This document shows positions 46,647 to 56,993 of a DNA stretch of 64,000 nt, piece by piece (the first letter of the stretch is position 1; the number at the start of each line of letters is the position of its first letter). Position numbers and translations under genes: made by a program. Below the pieces are notes generated by a model that had not been told where the DNA came from, made no database searches, and saw only the letters and a program-made list of their open reading frames with translations. Source of the DNA: Cycloclasticus pugetii PS-1. Its GTDB lineage: Bacteria; Pseudomonadota; Gammaproteobacteria; Methylococcales; Cycloclasticaceae. The stretch covers positions 930,001-994,000 of the forward strand of contig NZ_ARVU01000001.1 of assembly GCF_000384415.1 (NCBI RefSeq). The letters run 5' to 3'.

Positions 46647-47432
46647 ATGGTAGACAGAAAAAACTCATTTATAGGCAGCACTAGCGAACTTCGTCATTGG
46701 TTTGAGTCGCCTATTGGGCAAATTTTTCGGCAAACGGAATCTGTTTTATTAAGTGAAAAACTCAAAGAGGGGTTTCACCCAGAAGTATTACAGCTTGATT
46801 TTATCGGTTGGGAAGACGAGCTTCATGAAGCAATGCGTTTTGCTCATTACACTATTTTGGACCATGAGTTAAACAAGACGACAAACTACCCATGCATCGT
46901 CGGGGAGGCCGATAGTTTACCGATAGAAACGCATAGTGTAGATGTTGTTATTATGCCTCATACATTAGAGTTTGAAGAAAACCCTCACCAAGTTTTGCGC
47001 GAAGTAGATCGAGTATTAAGGCCTGAAGGCATTATCTTATTGATGGGGTTTAATCCGTGGTCTTTTTGGCATTTACCTCGATTTTTACCAAAAGTGATGA
47101 AAAAAACACCTTGGAACGGTCATTTTATTAGTCGTTATCGGGTGGTCGATTGGTTAAGGTTGTTGAATTTCGAGATTGAAAAAAGCAAAGGTTGCTGTTT
47201 GTTTCCATTGCATAAAAAAGAAGCGACGACGACACGACAAAAACTTATTGAAAAGGTACTGGCCTGTTTGCCCTTTTTGCCAGCCGCATATTTTGTAATG
47301 GGTGTTAAGCGTGTTTCAGGTGGCACGCCTATTTTTCATTTAAAAGATTTAAAAAAACGATTTATTTCACCTCTAACTGAACCAGCGACAAAGGTAATAC
47401 ATGTTAAAAAAGAGCGTACAAATATACACTGA
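46647..47432 (+). CDS. Class I SAM-dependent methyltransferase (YafS-like)
   Basis: 261-residue protein with a methyltransferase-11-type core ([47 protein letters not shown]). Motif I is weak. Position upstream of rnhA and dnaQ is the same as yafS in E. coli, which supports orthology. It overlaps rnhA by 32 bases. Substrate unknown. Confidence 0.82.
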   Translation: MVDRKNSFIGSTSELRHWFESPIGQIFRQTESVLLSEKLKEGFHPEVLQLDFIGWEDELHEAMRFAHYTILDHELNKTTNYPCIVGEADSLPIETHSVDVVIMPHTLEFEENPHQVLREVDRVLRPEGIILLMGFNPWSFWHLPRFLPKVMKKTPWNGHFISRYRVVDWLRLLNFEIEKSKGCCLFPLHKKEATTTRQKLIEKVLACLPFLPAAYFVMGVKRVSGGTPIFHLKDLKKRFISPLTEPATKVIHVKKERTNIH

Positions 47433-47838
47433 CGGCGCATGCCGAGGAAACCCAGGAATAGGCGGTTGGGGCGCCAGTTTGCAGTACAACGGGACTAAAA
47501 AAGAAATTTACGGGGGAGAGCTAGAAACGACCAATAACCGTATGGAGCTAACCGCGGTAATTGAAGCGTTGAAACTATTAAAAGAACCAGCGGAATTAAC
47601 CATCAATAGTGACTCTAAATATGTTTTAAGTGGCATTAATGAGTGGTTACCCAACTGGAAAAAAAGAAACTGGAAAACGGCGAGTAGAAAGCCCGTTAAA
47701 AATGTGGATCTTTGGCAACAATTAGATGCATTGGCTCAACCGCACACTATTAAATGGGTTTGGGTTAAAGGGCATAGTGGTAATGTAGGTAATGATAGGG
47801 CCGATGAGCTGGCAAATATGGGTATAGATTCATTATGA
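47401..47838 (+). CDS. rnhA: Ribonuclease HI
   Basis: Degrades the RNA strand of RNA-DNA hybrids. 145 residues with active-site acids D11 ([11 protein letters not shown]), E in [10 protein letters not shown] in INSDSKY and D in GNDRADELA. The start lies inside the end of the upstream methyltransferase gene, a 32-base overlap; the stop overlaps dnaQ (ATGA). Confidence 0.96.
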   Translation: MLKKSVQIYTDGACRGNPGIGGWGASLQYNGTKKEIYGGELETTNNRMELTAVIEALKLLKEPAELTINSDSKYVLSGINEWLPNWKKRNWKTASRKPVKNVDLWQQLDALAQPHTIKWVWVKGHSGNVGNDRADELANMGIDSL

Positions 47839-48548
47839 GACAAATTATTTTAGATACTGAAACCACTGGGCTTGAGCCAAAACAGGGGCACCGTATTATC
47901 GAGGTAGGATGCGTTGAGTTGGTTAATAGACGTTTAACAGGGAACAATTTCCATTATTACTTGAATCCGCAGCGAGATATTGATGAAGGGGCTGTTGAGG
48001 TGCATGGTTTAACAGCTGAGTTTTTAGCGGATAAACCGTTATATGAGAATATTGCAGAAGAACTTTTCGAGTATCTAAAAGGAGCCGAAGTGATTATTCA
48101 CAACGCGGCATTTGACGTTGGCTTTATTAATCATGAATACAGTTTGATGGGTTCGGATCATACAGATATGGCATCGTGGTGTGAGGTGACAGACTCTCTG
48201 CATATGGCTAGAAAGATGTTTCCTGGCCAACGCAATAGCTTAGATGCGCTTTGCAAGCGCTTTGAGATAGACAATAGCCAACGAACGTTGCATGGCGCTT
48301 TGTTAGATGCTGAGATTCTAGCCGATGTGTATTTGATGATGACCGGTGGGCAAAACTCCCTGTTTGCTGATGAGCATCAAACGGATACTGTATTTGAGCC
48401 TAAAATGTTAGATAAGAATCGCCAGCTTTTACCAGTTATTAAGGCGAGCAGTGACGAGTTAGAAAAGCACGCTGAGCGAATGGAAATGATTAATAAGGCG
48501 TCCGGTGGCCAATGTGTTTGGGATAAAATTAACCAAACTGCTCAGTAG
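47835..48548 (+). CDS. dnaQ: DNA polymerase III epsilon subunit (3'-5' proofreading exonuclease)
   Basis: 237-residue DEDDh exonuclease. ExoI is LDTETTGLE (D7, E9), Exo[12 protein letters not shown], Exo[17 protein letters not shown] with the catalytic His. A clamp-binding region near QNSLF follows. The rnhA-dnaQ pair is classic, but in E. coli the genes are divergent; here they overlap head to tail. Confidence 0.96.
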   Translation: MRQIILDTETTGLEPKQGHRIIEVGCVELVNRRLTGNNFHYYLNPQRDIDEGAVEVHGLTAEFLADKPLYENIAEELFEYLKGAEVIIHNAAFDVGFINHEYSLMGSDHTDMASWCEVTDSLHMARKMFPGQRNSLDALCKRFEIDNSQRTLHGALLDAEILADVYLMMTGGQNSLFADEHQTDTVFEPKMLDKNRQLLPVIKASSDELEKHAERMEMINKASGGQCVWDKINQTAQ

Positions 48549-48780
48549 GTATAAGGCGTGTAAATATTAAGAAAAGTCATTGGTTTTAAATAGAGACTAT
48601 TTTGTCGATCATGAGCAAATGACTTAATGCGATGTAACGAGCCATTACGGGGCTGCTAAAGCCTTAACGAAAGTTATTATTTTGTGATGGCTTCATTTAG
48701 TAACAGTTTTTTGCTGACTTCCATGAAACTTACCCTCGTTGAGTATAAAATATCGCTTTTATTTTATCTGGTGATTTTAA

Positions 48781-50199
48781 ATGACAGTCCGTACACGATT
48801 TGCTCCTAGCCCCACAGGTTACCTACATGTTGGTGGTGCAAGAACAGCCTTATTTTCATGGTTATATGCTAAAAAAACAAAAGGGCAGTTTGTATTAAGA
48901 ATAGAAGACACCGACCGTGAACGGTCTACAGACGAATCTGTGCAAGCTATTTTTGATGGTATGAAGTGGCTTGGACTATCCCATGATGAAGGGCCTTTTT
49001 TTCAAACAGAGCGATTTTCCCGTTATCAAGAAATTATTGAACAGCTATTAGAACAAGGTGATGCTTATCATTGTTATTGTTCTGCTGAAGAAGTAGAAGC
49101 AATGCGTGAGCAGCAGCGTGCTAATAAACAAAAACCACGTTATAACGGGAAGTGCCGACACCGTACAGAAGCTGTTGAAGGCGTGTCGCCAGTGGTACGC
49201 TTTAAAAACCCAGAAACGGGTATGGTTGTTTTTGATGATTTGGTACGCGGCGAAATATCCATTGCTAATGACGAGTTAGATGACCTGGTTATTGCCCGAT
49301 CAGATGGCACACCAACGTATAACTTAACCGTTGTGGTGGATGACTTAGATATGAATATGACGCATGTGATACGCGGCGATGATCATATCAACAATACACC
49401 TCGACAAATCAACATTATGAAAGCACTTGGTGCTCAGGAACCTCGATTTGCACATGTGCCGATGATTCTTGGCGACGATGGCGCACGATTATCCAAACGA
49501 CATGGTGCGGTTAGTGTTATGCAATATCGCGATGACGGTTTTCTACCCGAGGCCTTATTGAATTATTTGGTTCGTTTAGGCTGGTCTCATGGTGACAAAG
49601 AGTTGTTTACACAAGCTGAAATGATTGAGCTATTTGATATTAAAGATGTCAATAGAACCGCCTCAACATTCAATACAGAGAAACTACTTTGGATTAATCA
49701 ACAATACATTATAAATAGTGACCCTAAGCGGTTGGTTGAGCCATTAAGTGAACAATTAGTAGCGCAAGGTTGTGATGTGGATAAGGGACCATCTATTATA
49801 GAGCTTGTAAAAACACAGCAAGAGCGCGCTAAAACATTAAAAGAAATGGCCGAAAAAAGTCTTATGTTTTATAATAACTATGAGGCGTTTGATGAAAAAG
49901 CAGCTAAAAAGAATTTAAAGGCAGCTAGTTTAGAACCCTTAGAAATGATGTTAGCAACATTTGAAGCGTTAGATGACTGGTCTAAAGAAAAGCTGCATGA
50001 GGTGATTATAAAAACGGCTGAAACTTTGGATTTAAAACTTGGAAAAGTTGCGCAGCCATTACGTGTTGCATTATCAGGTACATCAGTTTCACCAGCATTA
50101 GATGCAACGCTTTTCTTGTTGGGGAAAGAAACCTGTATAAAAAACATCAAAAGAGGGATAGATTACATAAAAAATAGAATTCTTCTGCAAGAAGGCTAG
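48781..50199 (+). CDS. gltX: Glutamyl-tRNA synthetase
   Basis: Class I synthetase charging tRNA-Glu, 472 residues. The HIGH-like motif is [17 protein letters not shown], a zinc-binding cysteine cluster starts at [11 protein letters not shown], and the KMSKS-like motif is LSKRHGA. The anticodon-binding domain fills the C-terminal third. The tRNA-Ala and tRNA-Glu genes follow on the same strand. The 232-base region before it shows no gene or certain promoter. Confidence 0.97.
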   Translation: MTVRTRFAPSPTGYLHVGGARTALFSWLYAKKTKGQFVLRIEDTDRERSTDESVQAIFDGMKWLGLSHDEGPFFQTERFSRYQEIIEQLLEQGDAYHCYCSAEEVEAMREQQRANKQKPRYNGKCRHRTEAVEGVSPVVRFKNPETGMVVFDDLVRGEISIANDELDDLVIARSDGTPTYNLTVVVDDLDMNMTHVIRGDDHINNTPRQINIMKALGAQEPRFAHVPMILGDDGARLSKRHGAVSVMQYRDDGFLPEALLNYLVRLGWSHGDKELFTQAEMIELFDIKDVNRTASTFNTEKLLWINQQYIINSDPKRLVEPLSEQLVAQGCDVDKGPSIIELVKTQQERAKTLKEMAEKSLMFYNNYEAFDEKAAKKNLKAASLEPLEMMLATFEALDDWSKEKLHEVIIKTAETLDLKLGKVAQPLRVALSGTSVSPALDATLFLLGKETCIKNIKRGIDYIKNRILLQEG

Positions 50200-50241
50200 A
50201 CACTTAGTTAATCATTCAGTACAATTCGCGTCCTGCCAAGA

Positions 50242-50317
50242 GGGGCCATAGCTCAGCTGGGAGAGCGCAACACTGGCAGTGTTGAGGTCAGCGGTTCGAT
50301 CCCGCTTGGCTCCACCA
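50242..50317 (+). tRNA. tRNA-Ala (anticodon GGC)
   Basis: 76 bases, acceptor GGGGCCA/TGGCTCC with the G3-U70 identity pair, anticodon loop CTGGCAG giving GGC, encoded CCA. Confidence 0.96.
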
Positions 50318-50373
50318 TTTTTTTGGTGATAAAGTGATTTAGACGATTCACTTTTGTAGTAAATATAGACTTA

Positions 50374-50449
50374 GTCCCCATCGTCTAGAGGCCTAGGACA
50401 CCGCCCTTTCACGGCGGTAACAGGGGTTCGAACCCCCTTGGGGACGCCA
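50374..50449 (+). tRNA. tRNA-Glu (anticodon TTC)
   Basis: 76 bases, acceptor GTCCCCA/TGGGGAC, anticodon loop CTTTCAC giving TTC, encoded CCA. It lies 174 bases after the gene of its own synthetase. Confidence 0.96.
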
Positions 50450-50452
50450 TTT

Positions 50453-50487
50453 AAAAAACCGCTTACAGAAATGTAAGCGGTTTTTTT
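50453..50487 (+). terminator. Terminator after tRNA-Glu
   Basis: Stem AAAACCGCTTAC with GTAAGCGGTTTT around a six-base loop, then further T residues. Ends the gltX/tRNA transcription block. Confidence 0.92.
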
Positions 50488-50608
50488 ATGCGCGTAGATA
50501 TTTCTCAGATTTAAACAGGCTAGAGTGCTTTAGTAGAAAGATTTTAATAAGGCAGTATTTGTGAGAAACAACAATAAATGCTGAAAGGAGCGGACCTAAA
50601 AGGAGGGG

Positions 50609-51706
50609 TTAGTTTAAATTAAACTCAAGTTGATCAGCGGGCCCATTTTTTGCTTTTTTATCGTTCATACTTTGTAAACCACTGGCACTGATGCCGACTA
50701 ATCGAACACCTTGTTGACCAGCGTCAGTGCGAGAGAGTAATTCTGTGAGTATGTTGGGTATTTCAGGTAATTGAATAAAAATTTTAGTACTGCTGTACGA
50801 ACGAGTCACTGATTTAAAATTTGCGTATTTTATTTTTACGGTGATTGTTTTAGCCATGAACTGCTGAGCTGCTAAATTATCGAAGACCTTTTGCGCTAAT
50901 TGATTGAGTTTTTCAAGCAGTAAGGTTTTATCATAAACATCCGTTTTGAATGTTGTTTCTTTACCTAATGATTTTCGAATACGTGTGCTGCGTACAGGGC
51001 GATGGTCGATACCACGCGCGATTTGGAAAAAGTACTCGGCTGATTTACCAAAATGCTTAGTTAATTCGACAGAGCTTTTAGAGCGTAAATCACGGCCTGT
51101 TTTAATGCCTAATTTATTCATTTTTATCTCTGTGGCAGGGCCAACACCGTAAAAACTTCCAATAGGTAGGGTTGCTATAAACGCTTCGCCTTGTTCTGGT
51201 CTTATAACATACAGGCCATCAGGCTTATCCATATCAGAGGCTATTTTTGCCAAAAATTTATTGTATGAAACACCCGCTGATGCAATCAGCTGCGTTTCGG
51301 CTTTAATGTCATGTTTAATGGCTTCAGCGATCCGCGTTGCTGAGCCTTTATATTCGCTGCTATGGCTAACATCAAGATAGGCTTCATCAAGTGATAAGGG
51401 TTCAACGTCTGTGGCATAACGCCAGAATATTTCATGGATTATTTTTGATACGGCTTTATAGGCATCAAATCTAGGCGGAATAAATATAGCTTGTGGACAA
51501 AGTCTGTAAGCGCGTGAGCAGGGCATGGCAGAATGAATGCCAAATTGGCGTGCTTCGTAGCTACAAGCCGCTACCACACCACGACTATTGGGCTGGCCAC
51601 CGACAATAACAGGTTTGCCTTGTAGTTCAGGCTGGTCACGCTGTTCAACGGAGGCAAAGAAGGCATCCATGTCGATATGGATAATTTTTCGTTGCAAAGG
51701 GGTCAT
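50609..51706 (-). CDS. dinB: DNA polymerase IV (Y family)
   Basis: Translesion polymerase of 365 residues. Catalytic acids are in DMDAFFASVE (D12) and SLDEAYLD (D107, E108). The helix-hairpin-helix thumb (GVGPATEIKMNKLGI) and little-finger domain follow. The C-terminus ends LEFNLN, which contains a likely clamp-binding peptide (QLEFNL). No LexA box could be found upstream. Confidence 0.95.
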   Translation of the reverse strand: MTPLQRKIIHIDMDAFFASVEQRDQPELQGKPVIVGGQPNSRGVVAACSYEARQFGIHSAMPCSRAYRLCPQAIFIPPRFDAYKAVSKIIHEIFWRYATDVEPLSLDEAYLDVSHSSEYKGSATRIAEAIKHDIKAETQLIASAGVSYNKFLAKIASDMDKPDGLYVIRPEQGEAFIATLPIGSFYGVGPATEIKMNKLGIKTGRDLRSKSSVELTKHFGKSAEYFFQIARGIDHRPVRSTRIRKSLGKETTFKTDVYDKTLLLEKLNQLAQKVFDNLAAQQFMAKTITVKIKYANFKSVTRSYSSTKIFIQLPEIPNILTELLSRTDAGQQGVRLVGISASGLQSMNDKKAKNGPADQLEFNLN

Positions 51707-52242
51707 TAACTCACATTATGCCGAGTTTTCTTTATTTTAAGATAGGCAAGGCGCATTGTAATAAATAAGCCAGCAATAAAGATAGTGATGCCTGTTATAG
51801 AACTGCGATTAAAGGGCCCCCGGAATGGAGAAAGTGTCTAAAGAGAAAAAAATAATGGAAATTGTAACAGAGCCATTTAGTGACGGTGTCTGCAAAAATT
51901 AAATCTAGCTTGATGGTGCAGGTGAAATTAGTTTTATAATCGTCGGGCGCGTTATTATATGGCTAATTATGTATCTGCGGTTTAAGTAAATAAGCGTAGG
52001 GCTTGTGTGGTTTATCTGTACGTTTATTATAGCTTTACTAATTTTTCAGCTATACATGATGGTGTCAACATGCTTTAGTGGCTGTGAACAGCTAGGCGGA
52101 TTACGGATGGCTAGTTATGAGAAGTTTTGCTTGCATCTGCCATGCATAGCTCACTTTTCTGTTAGTATTTTTGGCGTCAGGTTATGTTGACTGTTGACCA
52201 TTGATAGCAAACCAATAATGAAAATTAAAATAGGAGAAAATA
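51707..52242. other. Gene-poor region between dinB and the ABM monooxygenase gene
   Basis: 536 bases without a convincing gene. A 25-codon frame (51825-51902) and a 61-codon frame (52005-52190) exist but lack good ribosome-binding sites and recognisable sequence. A short palindrome GCTGT-GA-ACAGC lies at 52081-52092. This marks the start of the accessory aromatic region. Promoters for dinB and the next gene must be here; I cannot place them. Confidence 0.5.
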
Positions 52243-52536
52243 ATGTCTATAGATGTAACGCTGGATATGCACGTGAGTGCAGACAATCGTGAAACGTTAT
52301 TGAATACACTGGAAGCTATTTTGCCAGATACACGGTCCTTTAAAGGTTGTCAGAGTATTGTTGTAACTTGCAATGATGATGACCCTTTAAATATTGTGCT
52401 ACTTGAAAAGTGGGAAACACGTGCAGATCATGAAAGCTATGTTGCTTGGCGTGGAGAACGAGGAGATCTAAAAAAACTGGGTGCTCTGTTAACAGCGCCA
52501 CCGGCTTCTACGTTTCTTTCAGCCTTAGATATATAA
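52243..52536 (+). CDS. Antibiotic biosynthesis monooxygenase (ABM) family protein
   Basis: 97-residue ferredoxin-like fold protein; the motif VVTCNDDDPLNIVLLEKWETRADHESYVAW is the conserved ABM core with the E-x-W-x-x-x-x-x-H pattern. Relatives are small quinol monooxygenases or heme-degrading enzymes, often near aromatic catabolism genes. TAGGAG precedes the ATG. Substrate unknown. Confidence 0.85.
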   Translation: MSIDVTLDMHVSADNRETLLNTLEAILPDTRSFKGCQSIVVTCNDDDPLNIVLLEKWETRADHESYVAWRGERGDLKKLGALLTAPPASTFLSALDI

Positions 52537-52591
52537 GCGTTATTAAAAAATAATAGACTGGAGCTAAAGAAGCTTCAGATAAATAAAAATG

Positions 52592-52639
52592 ATACCTTTT
52601 CTAGGTATTAATACTCGATAGGGGCTGACCTTCAGCCCC
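52592..52639. repeat. Palindrome and GC-rich hairpin upstream of the RND adaptor gene
   Basis: ATACCT/AGGTAT (52592-52597 with 52603-52608) is followed by a perfect 7-bp hairpin GGGGCTG/CAGCCCC (52621-52627 with 52633-52639). The hairpin lacks a strong T-run (AAACTTTTAT follows), so it may be a weak terminator of the ABM gene or a leader structure. The palindrome could be an operator. Confidence 0.45.
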
Positions 52640-52663
52640 AAACTTTTATAATAATAAAAATTT

Positions 52664-53734
52664 ATGCATATTTTATCCGTTGCTCTGATTGCTATTTTAG
52701 CCATCACTCTTAGTGCTTGTGGTGATGTATCGAATAGTCAACCATTAAATAAGCTCGTTGATGTAACTACTTTTTCATATCAACCGGCGACTCGTATTAT
52801 GGATTACCCAGGTCGTGTTCAAGCTCGATATCAAACTGAGTTATCATTCCAGGTAGAAGGTCGTTTGATTGAGCGCCTAGTTGAAGTTGGTGATGTAGTG
52901 CAAAAAGGTGACCTTATTGCAGTGCTTGATGCAAAAGACTATGCGTTGAGCAATGAAAGCTATTCCAATAAGAAAAAGGCTGCTGAAGCAGATTTACAAA
53001 GAGCTCAGCGTGATTTGGCTCGGGCTAAAGAATTACGTCAAAAGAAGTTTATTGGGCAATCCGAGCTTGATAAAGCGATTAATATTGAACGAGCCGCTTA
53101 TGCTGAATTAAACGTGATGAAAGCGGAATATGCTCAACGTGTGAATCAGCATGGGTATACGCAATTATTAGCCCCAGCAGACGGTGTTGTTATTTCACTT
53201 AGTAAAGAAGTCGGTGATGTGGTTAAAGCTGGCGCAGCCATTGCTATGTTTGCCTGGAAAGATGGTTGGGAATTTGTTACAGCGGTAGCAGAAAAAGAGA
53301 TTAATCAATTATCAATTGGTCAGTCAGTCAGCGTTACACTTTGGGCCTATGACGATAAAGAATATGCTGCATCAGTTCGTGAAATTAGCCCTATTTCAAC
53401 CATTAACGCCCCCTCGTATAGAGTAAAACTGAGTCTTAATGAGCAACCCAACGGGGTAAAACTGGGTATGACAGGGCATGCGTTATTTTCAATAAAAGAG
53501 GATCGTGTAGGCTTGTTGCCAACGTCTGCTATTGTTAAGAATGATGGTCAAATGATGGTCATGACCGTTGATTCAACGACAAAACAGGTTCGTGCTAAGC
53601 AGGTTACTCTGGGTCAATCACTAGCAGACCATGTGAGTATTGTTGATGGCTTAAAAGATGGCCAATGGGTGGTGATTGCTGGCGCTAATAAAATTGAAGA
53701 AGGTAATACGGTTAGAGTTTTAACCAATGAGTGA
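52664..53734 (+). CDS. RND efflux periplasmic adaptor (membrane fusion) lipoprotein
   Basis: 356-residue adaptor that links an RND pump to an outer-membrane channel. Lipobox LSAC (Cys19). The biotinyl-lipoyl halves (QVEGRLIERLVEVGDVVQKG and LLAPADGVVISL) flank a short coiled coil (about residues 95-165), followed by beta-barrel and membrane-proximal domains. It overlaps the pump gene by eight bases. No outer-membrane factor gene is adjacent. Confidence 0.92.
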   Translation: MHILSVALIAILAITLSACGDVSNSQPLNKLVDVTTFSYQPATRIMDYPGRVQARYQTELSFQVEGRLIERLVEVGDVVQKGDLIAVLDAKDYALSNESYSNKKKAAEADLQRAQRDLARAKELRQKKFIGQSELDKAINIERAAYAELNVMKAEYAQRVNQHGYTQLLAPADGVVISLSKEVGDVVKAGAAIAMFAWKDGWEFVTAVAEKEINQLSIGQSVSVTLWAYDDKEYAASVREISPISTINAPSYRVKLSLNEQPNGVKLGMTGHALFSIKEDRVGLLPTSAIVKNDGQMMVMTVDSTTKQVRAKQVTLGQSLADHVSIVDGLKDGQWVVIAGANKIEEGNTVRVLTNE

Positions 53735-56700
53735 TAAAGAGCGCATAAACCTCGCACGATGGGGAATAAAGCACTCACAGGTGCTGATCTATTTTATGGT
53801 TGTTATTTTGGTGGCCGGAACGTTTGCCTTTTTCAAGCTAGGGCAGCGTGATTTACCCGTTTTTGCAATTAAAACTATTGTGGTTAATGTGAAATGGCCC
53901 GGAGCGTCGGCAGAAGAAATGTCGCAATTCGTGACAGACCCCATTGAAACAAAATTACTAGAAGTGCCTTGGCTTCGCGAAGTCAGCTCGTTTAGTAAAC
54001 CGGGTGAGGCGTGGTTAATCGTTAATATTGAAGATTTTATGCCAAATGCCGCGATAGAGATGAAGGATCGTGCGTATGACATACGAAAAAAAATCAATGA
54101 TATTCAACACCGGTTGCCTGAAGGTGTTCAAGGTCCTTTTATTAATGATGAGTTTGGCGATATTTTTTCAATGGTGTACAGCTTCAATAGTGACGACTAC
54201 TCATTTGCGGATTTGAAAGATTATGCTGAGAAAGCGCGAAATGCTTTGGTGCGTATTGAGTCAGTGGAAAAAGCTATTTTATACAGCGTACAAAATGAAA
54301 AAATATTTGTAGAGATGGATGATAAGCGTATGTCGGCGCTGGGTTTAGATCCTTTGCAAATTGGTATGTTGTTGCAACAACATAATAAGGTGCAAACCAG
54401 TGGCCGAATAGAAGGCAAGCAGTCCTATTATAGGCTTAGCCTTAATGATCGTTTTCAATCCATTGACGATATAAAAAAACTGCCTATTAAGCTACAGGAT
54501 AATAGCGTTATATATCTTGAAAATATCGCCACTATTAGCCGAGGTTACGACGATCCCCCTGTATTCAGGATGCGTGTTAATGGTAACCCGTCTATTGGGC
54601 TAGGTATTACGATGCGTAAAGGCTATCAATTACTAACCTTGTCAGATGAGGTTAAGGCCACCATGGCAGAGTTTACAGAACAGTTACCCGCTGGTGTGGA
54701 GGTCGTTTTGGTGAGCGATCAGCCTAAATCTGTGCAAGCACAAATTAATCGGTTTTTGCTTAAATTATTAATAGCTGTTTTTATTGTATTGGTGGTTTGC
54801 TATTTCTCACTTGGGTTTCGTACCGGCTTTATCGTAGCGCTAGCCATTCCTGTGGTTTTGGGTTTGGTATTTGTCATGATGTCTATATTAGGAATCCCCC
54901 TTACCCGTACCTCTTTGGGTGCCTTAGTCATTGCACTTGGCTTGTTAGTAGATGATGCGATGATCGTGGTGGAATTAGTTCATGTAAAACTCGAGCAAGG
55001 TTGGGATAGGTTAAAAGCTGCTACCTATGCATATACTGCGACATCGAAACCGATGTTAAGTGGTACCTTAATTGCGGCCGTAGGTTTTTTACCAGTTTAT
55101 ATTGTCGATGCAGCACCGAATGAGATATTGGGTAATCTTTTTGTAGTGATTGGTGTGGCGTTAATTGCCTCTTGGATAGTGGCTGTTTTGTTAACCCCTT
55201 ATTTGTCTTTTAAATTGCTAAAGGTTGAACACCAGGGTAAGCAGCATATACAAACGGCTAATGTCGACAATTCGGCTATGTATCAGAGTGATTTTTATAA
55301 TCGGTTTCGCCGCTTAATCGCTTGGTGTATGTGTCATAACAAAACGGTACTAGGGGTCACGGCACTCTCATTCGTTTTGACCATATTTGGAATGCAGCAT
55401 GTAAAAATGGAGTTTTTTCCAGGCAATGATCGCCCTGAGGCACTGGTCGATGTCTGGTTCCCAGAGGGGACTAGCTACCATCAAATGGAGCGTCAGATCG
55501 CCGATGTTGAACGGTTGCTAGACGCACAAGATAATATTGAAAATTACCTTACTTATATCGGCGGGGATTCTTTGCGTGTACAGAATGATATGTACATAGA
55601 GCAACCTAATGCGAACTACAGCAAAATTATTGTGATTGCAAAGAACCTAGAGGCACGTGCACAAATAAAAACCTTGTTAAGCGACTATTTTGCAACACAT
55701 CAACCCAATGTGCGAACCCGTGTGTATAACCTTGTATATGGTTTACCGTTCAACTACCCCGTTCAATATTTAATCACTGGAAATGATGCTGAAAAATTGT
55801 CTGATATTTCTGAGCAATTAAAAGACATACTCAGAAATAATCCACAAACAAGAGATGTGCATGATAATCGCCGAGAAAAACGGGTGGTGGTAGATATTAA
55901 GCTTGACTTGCCCCGTGTGGCAGCTAGTGGGACTGATCCGGCTCAGTTGAGCAAAACACTCGGTGTTATGCTTAATGGCTTACCGGTGACTCAATATCGC
56001 GAGGGTAATGACCATATTGATGTTGTGCTTCGTAATGAATCGGAGAATCGTTATAACCTAGATCGAATTAATTATTTACAAGTGCCCTTAGGCAACGGCA
56101 CAACCGTTGCGTTGTCTGAGCTGGCAGATATCAGTTTGAAATTTGAAGAAGGTGTTATCTGGCGCTATAACGGATATCGTTCGGTGATTGTGCAGTCATT
56201 ATTGGAAGAGGGCGTGTTGAATTTTGATGTGGTTAAAGCGTTAAAACCACAGATAGATGAATTACGTGATTCATTACCTAGTGGTTATCGGGTTGAAGTG
56301 TTTGGAGAAGTGGATATCTCCAGAGAAGTTGATACACAATTAGCGAAAACAATGCCTTTTATGTTGATTGCGATACTTACCTTATTAATGTTTGAGCTAA
56401 ATAGTATAAAAAAAATGTTCTTAGTTTTAATGACGGTACCATTGGGACTAATTGGAGTTGTCTTTATTTTATTAGTATTGGACTTGTCATTTGGTCTAGT
56501 AGCACGGCTTGGCTTACTGGCCTTGGTGGGTATTATTATTCGAAATTCGATTATTTTAATGGATCAAATTGATCAAGATTTAGCAGCGGGTTCATCACCT
56601 TGGAATGCGGTATTGGAGTCAACTGTACGACGTGCTCGGCCGATTATTTTGACAGCCTTGGCAGCTATTTTCGCGATGATACCGTTGATTACAGATTATT

Positions 56701-56813
56701 TTTGGGGTCCAATGGCGATCACTATGATGTCGGGACTGTTAGTTGCGACCTTGTTAACATTGCTGGTATTTCCAACGATGTACGTGGCGTTTTTTAAGGT
56801 TAAAGGTCAGTAA
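53727..56813 (+). CDS. RND-family efflux pump, inner-membrane transporter
   Basis: 1028-residue proton-driven exporter with the AcrB/MexF-type layout: 12 helices and two large periplasmic loops. The charged pair in helix 4 (LLVDDAMIVVE) used for proton relay is present, as is the second-half RLGLLALVGIIIRNSIILMDQ block. With the adaptor it should expel a hydrophobic compound. Its position beside a TetR gene and aromatic oxygenase genes suggests it exports the substrate or a toxic intermediate; this is inference. Confidence 0.93.
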   Translation: MSDKERINLARWGIKHSQVLIYFMVVILVAGTFAFFKLGQRDLPVFAIKTIVVNVKWPGASAEEMSQFVTDPIETKLLEVPWLREVSSFSKPGEAWLIVNIEDFMPNAAIEMKDRAYDIRKKINDIQHRLPEGVQGPFINDEFGDIFSMVYSFNSDDYSFADLKDYAEKARNALVRIESVEKAILYSVQNEKIFVEMDDKRMSALGLDPLQIGMLLQQHNKVQTSGRIEGKQSYYRLSLNDRFQSIDDIKKLPIKLQDNSVIYLENIATISRGYDDPPVFRMRVNGNPSIGLGITMRKGYQLLTLSDEVKATMAEFTEQLPAGVEVVLVSDQPKSVQAQINRFLLKLLIAVFIVLVVCYFSLGFRTGFIVALAIPVVLGLVFVMMSILGIPLTRTSLGALVIALGLLVDDAMIVVELVHVKLEQGWDRLKAATYAYTATSKPMLSGTLIAAVGFLPVYIVDAAPNEILGNLFVVIGVALIASWIVAVLLTPYLSFKLLKVEHQGKQHIQTANVDNSAMYQSDFYNRFRRLIAWCMCHNKTVLGVTALSFVLTIFGMQHVKMEFFPGNDRPEALVDVWFPEGTSYHQMERQIADVERLLDAQDNIENYLTYIGGDSLRVQNDMYIEQPNANYSKIIVIAKNLEARAQIKTLLSDYFATHQPNVRTRVYNLVYGLPFNYPVQYLITGNDAEKLSDISEQLKDILRNNPQTRDVHDNRREKRVVVDIKLDLPRVAASGTDPAQLSKTLGVMLNGLPVTQYREGNDHIDVVLRNESENRYNLDRINYLQVPLGNGTTVALSELADISLKFEEGVIWRYNGYRSVIVQSLLEEGVLNFDVVKALKPQIDELRDSLPSGYRVEVFGEVDISREVDTQLAKTMPFMLIAILTLLMFELNSIKKMFLVLMTVPLGLIGVVFILLVLDLSFGLVARLGLLALVGIIIRNSIILMDQIDQDLAAGSSPWNAVLESTVRRARPIILTALAAIFAMIPLITDYFWGPMAITMMSGLLVATLLTLLVFPTMYVAFFKVKGQ

Positions 56814-56823
56814 AGGGTACTGG

Positions 56824-56861
56824 CTGAGCGCAGAAACTAATAACGATTATTCTGAGCGCAG
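56824..56861. repeat. Direct repeat CTGAGCGCAG x2 flanking a palindrome
   Basis: CTGAGCGCAG occurs at 56824-56833 and 56852-56861, 28 bases apart, with AATAA-CGA-TTATT (56839-56851) between. It lies just after the pump stop codon and before tetR. Confidence 0.5.
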
Positions 56862-56993
56862 CGGCCTTAAAAGTATTGCTGTATTAAGGAAAGTTATAGG
56901 TTCTTGCACTTATAAACTGCTCTATATCAAGGTTGAAGTTCTTTTTTTTTATATTACTTGTATACTATTTCTTTTAGTTTAATAATTTTTGAA

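Noticed and set aside
50242-50449. Ala/Glu tRNAs as part of an rRNA operon spacer
   Set aside because: No 16S or 23S sequence on either side; they follow gltX and end in their own terminator.
51707-51830. LexA (SOS) box upstream of dinB
   Set aside because: Searched for CTGT-N8-ACAG; only a partial match (CTGTTATAGAACTG) exists.
51825-51902. 25-codon frame (MEKVSKEKK...) after dinB
   Set aside because: Too short to support, with only a weak GGAATGG upstream; recorded because the gap is otherwise empty.
52005-52190. 61-codon open frame before the ABM gene
   Set aside because: No ribosome-binding site, composition unlike the neighbouring proteins, no recognisable motif; likely chance.
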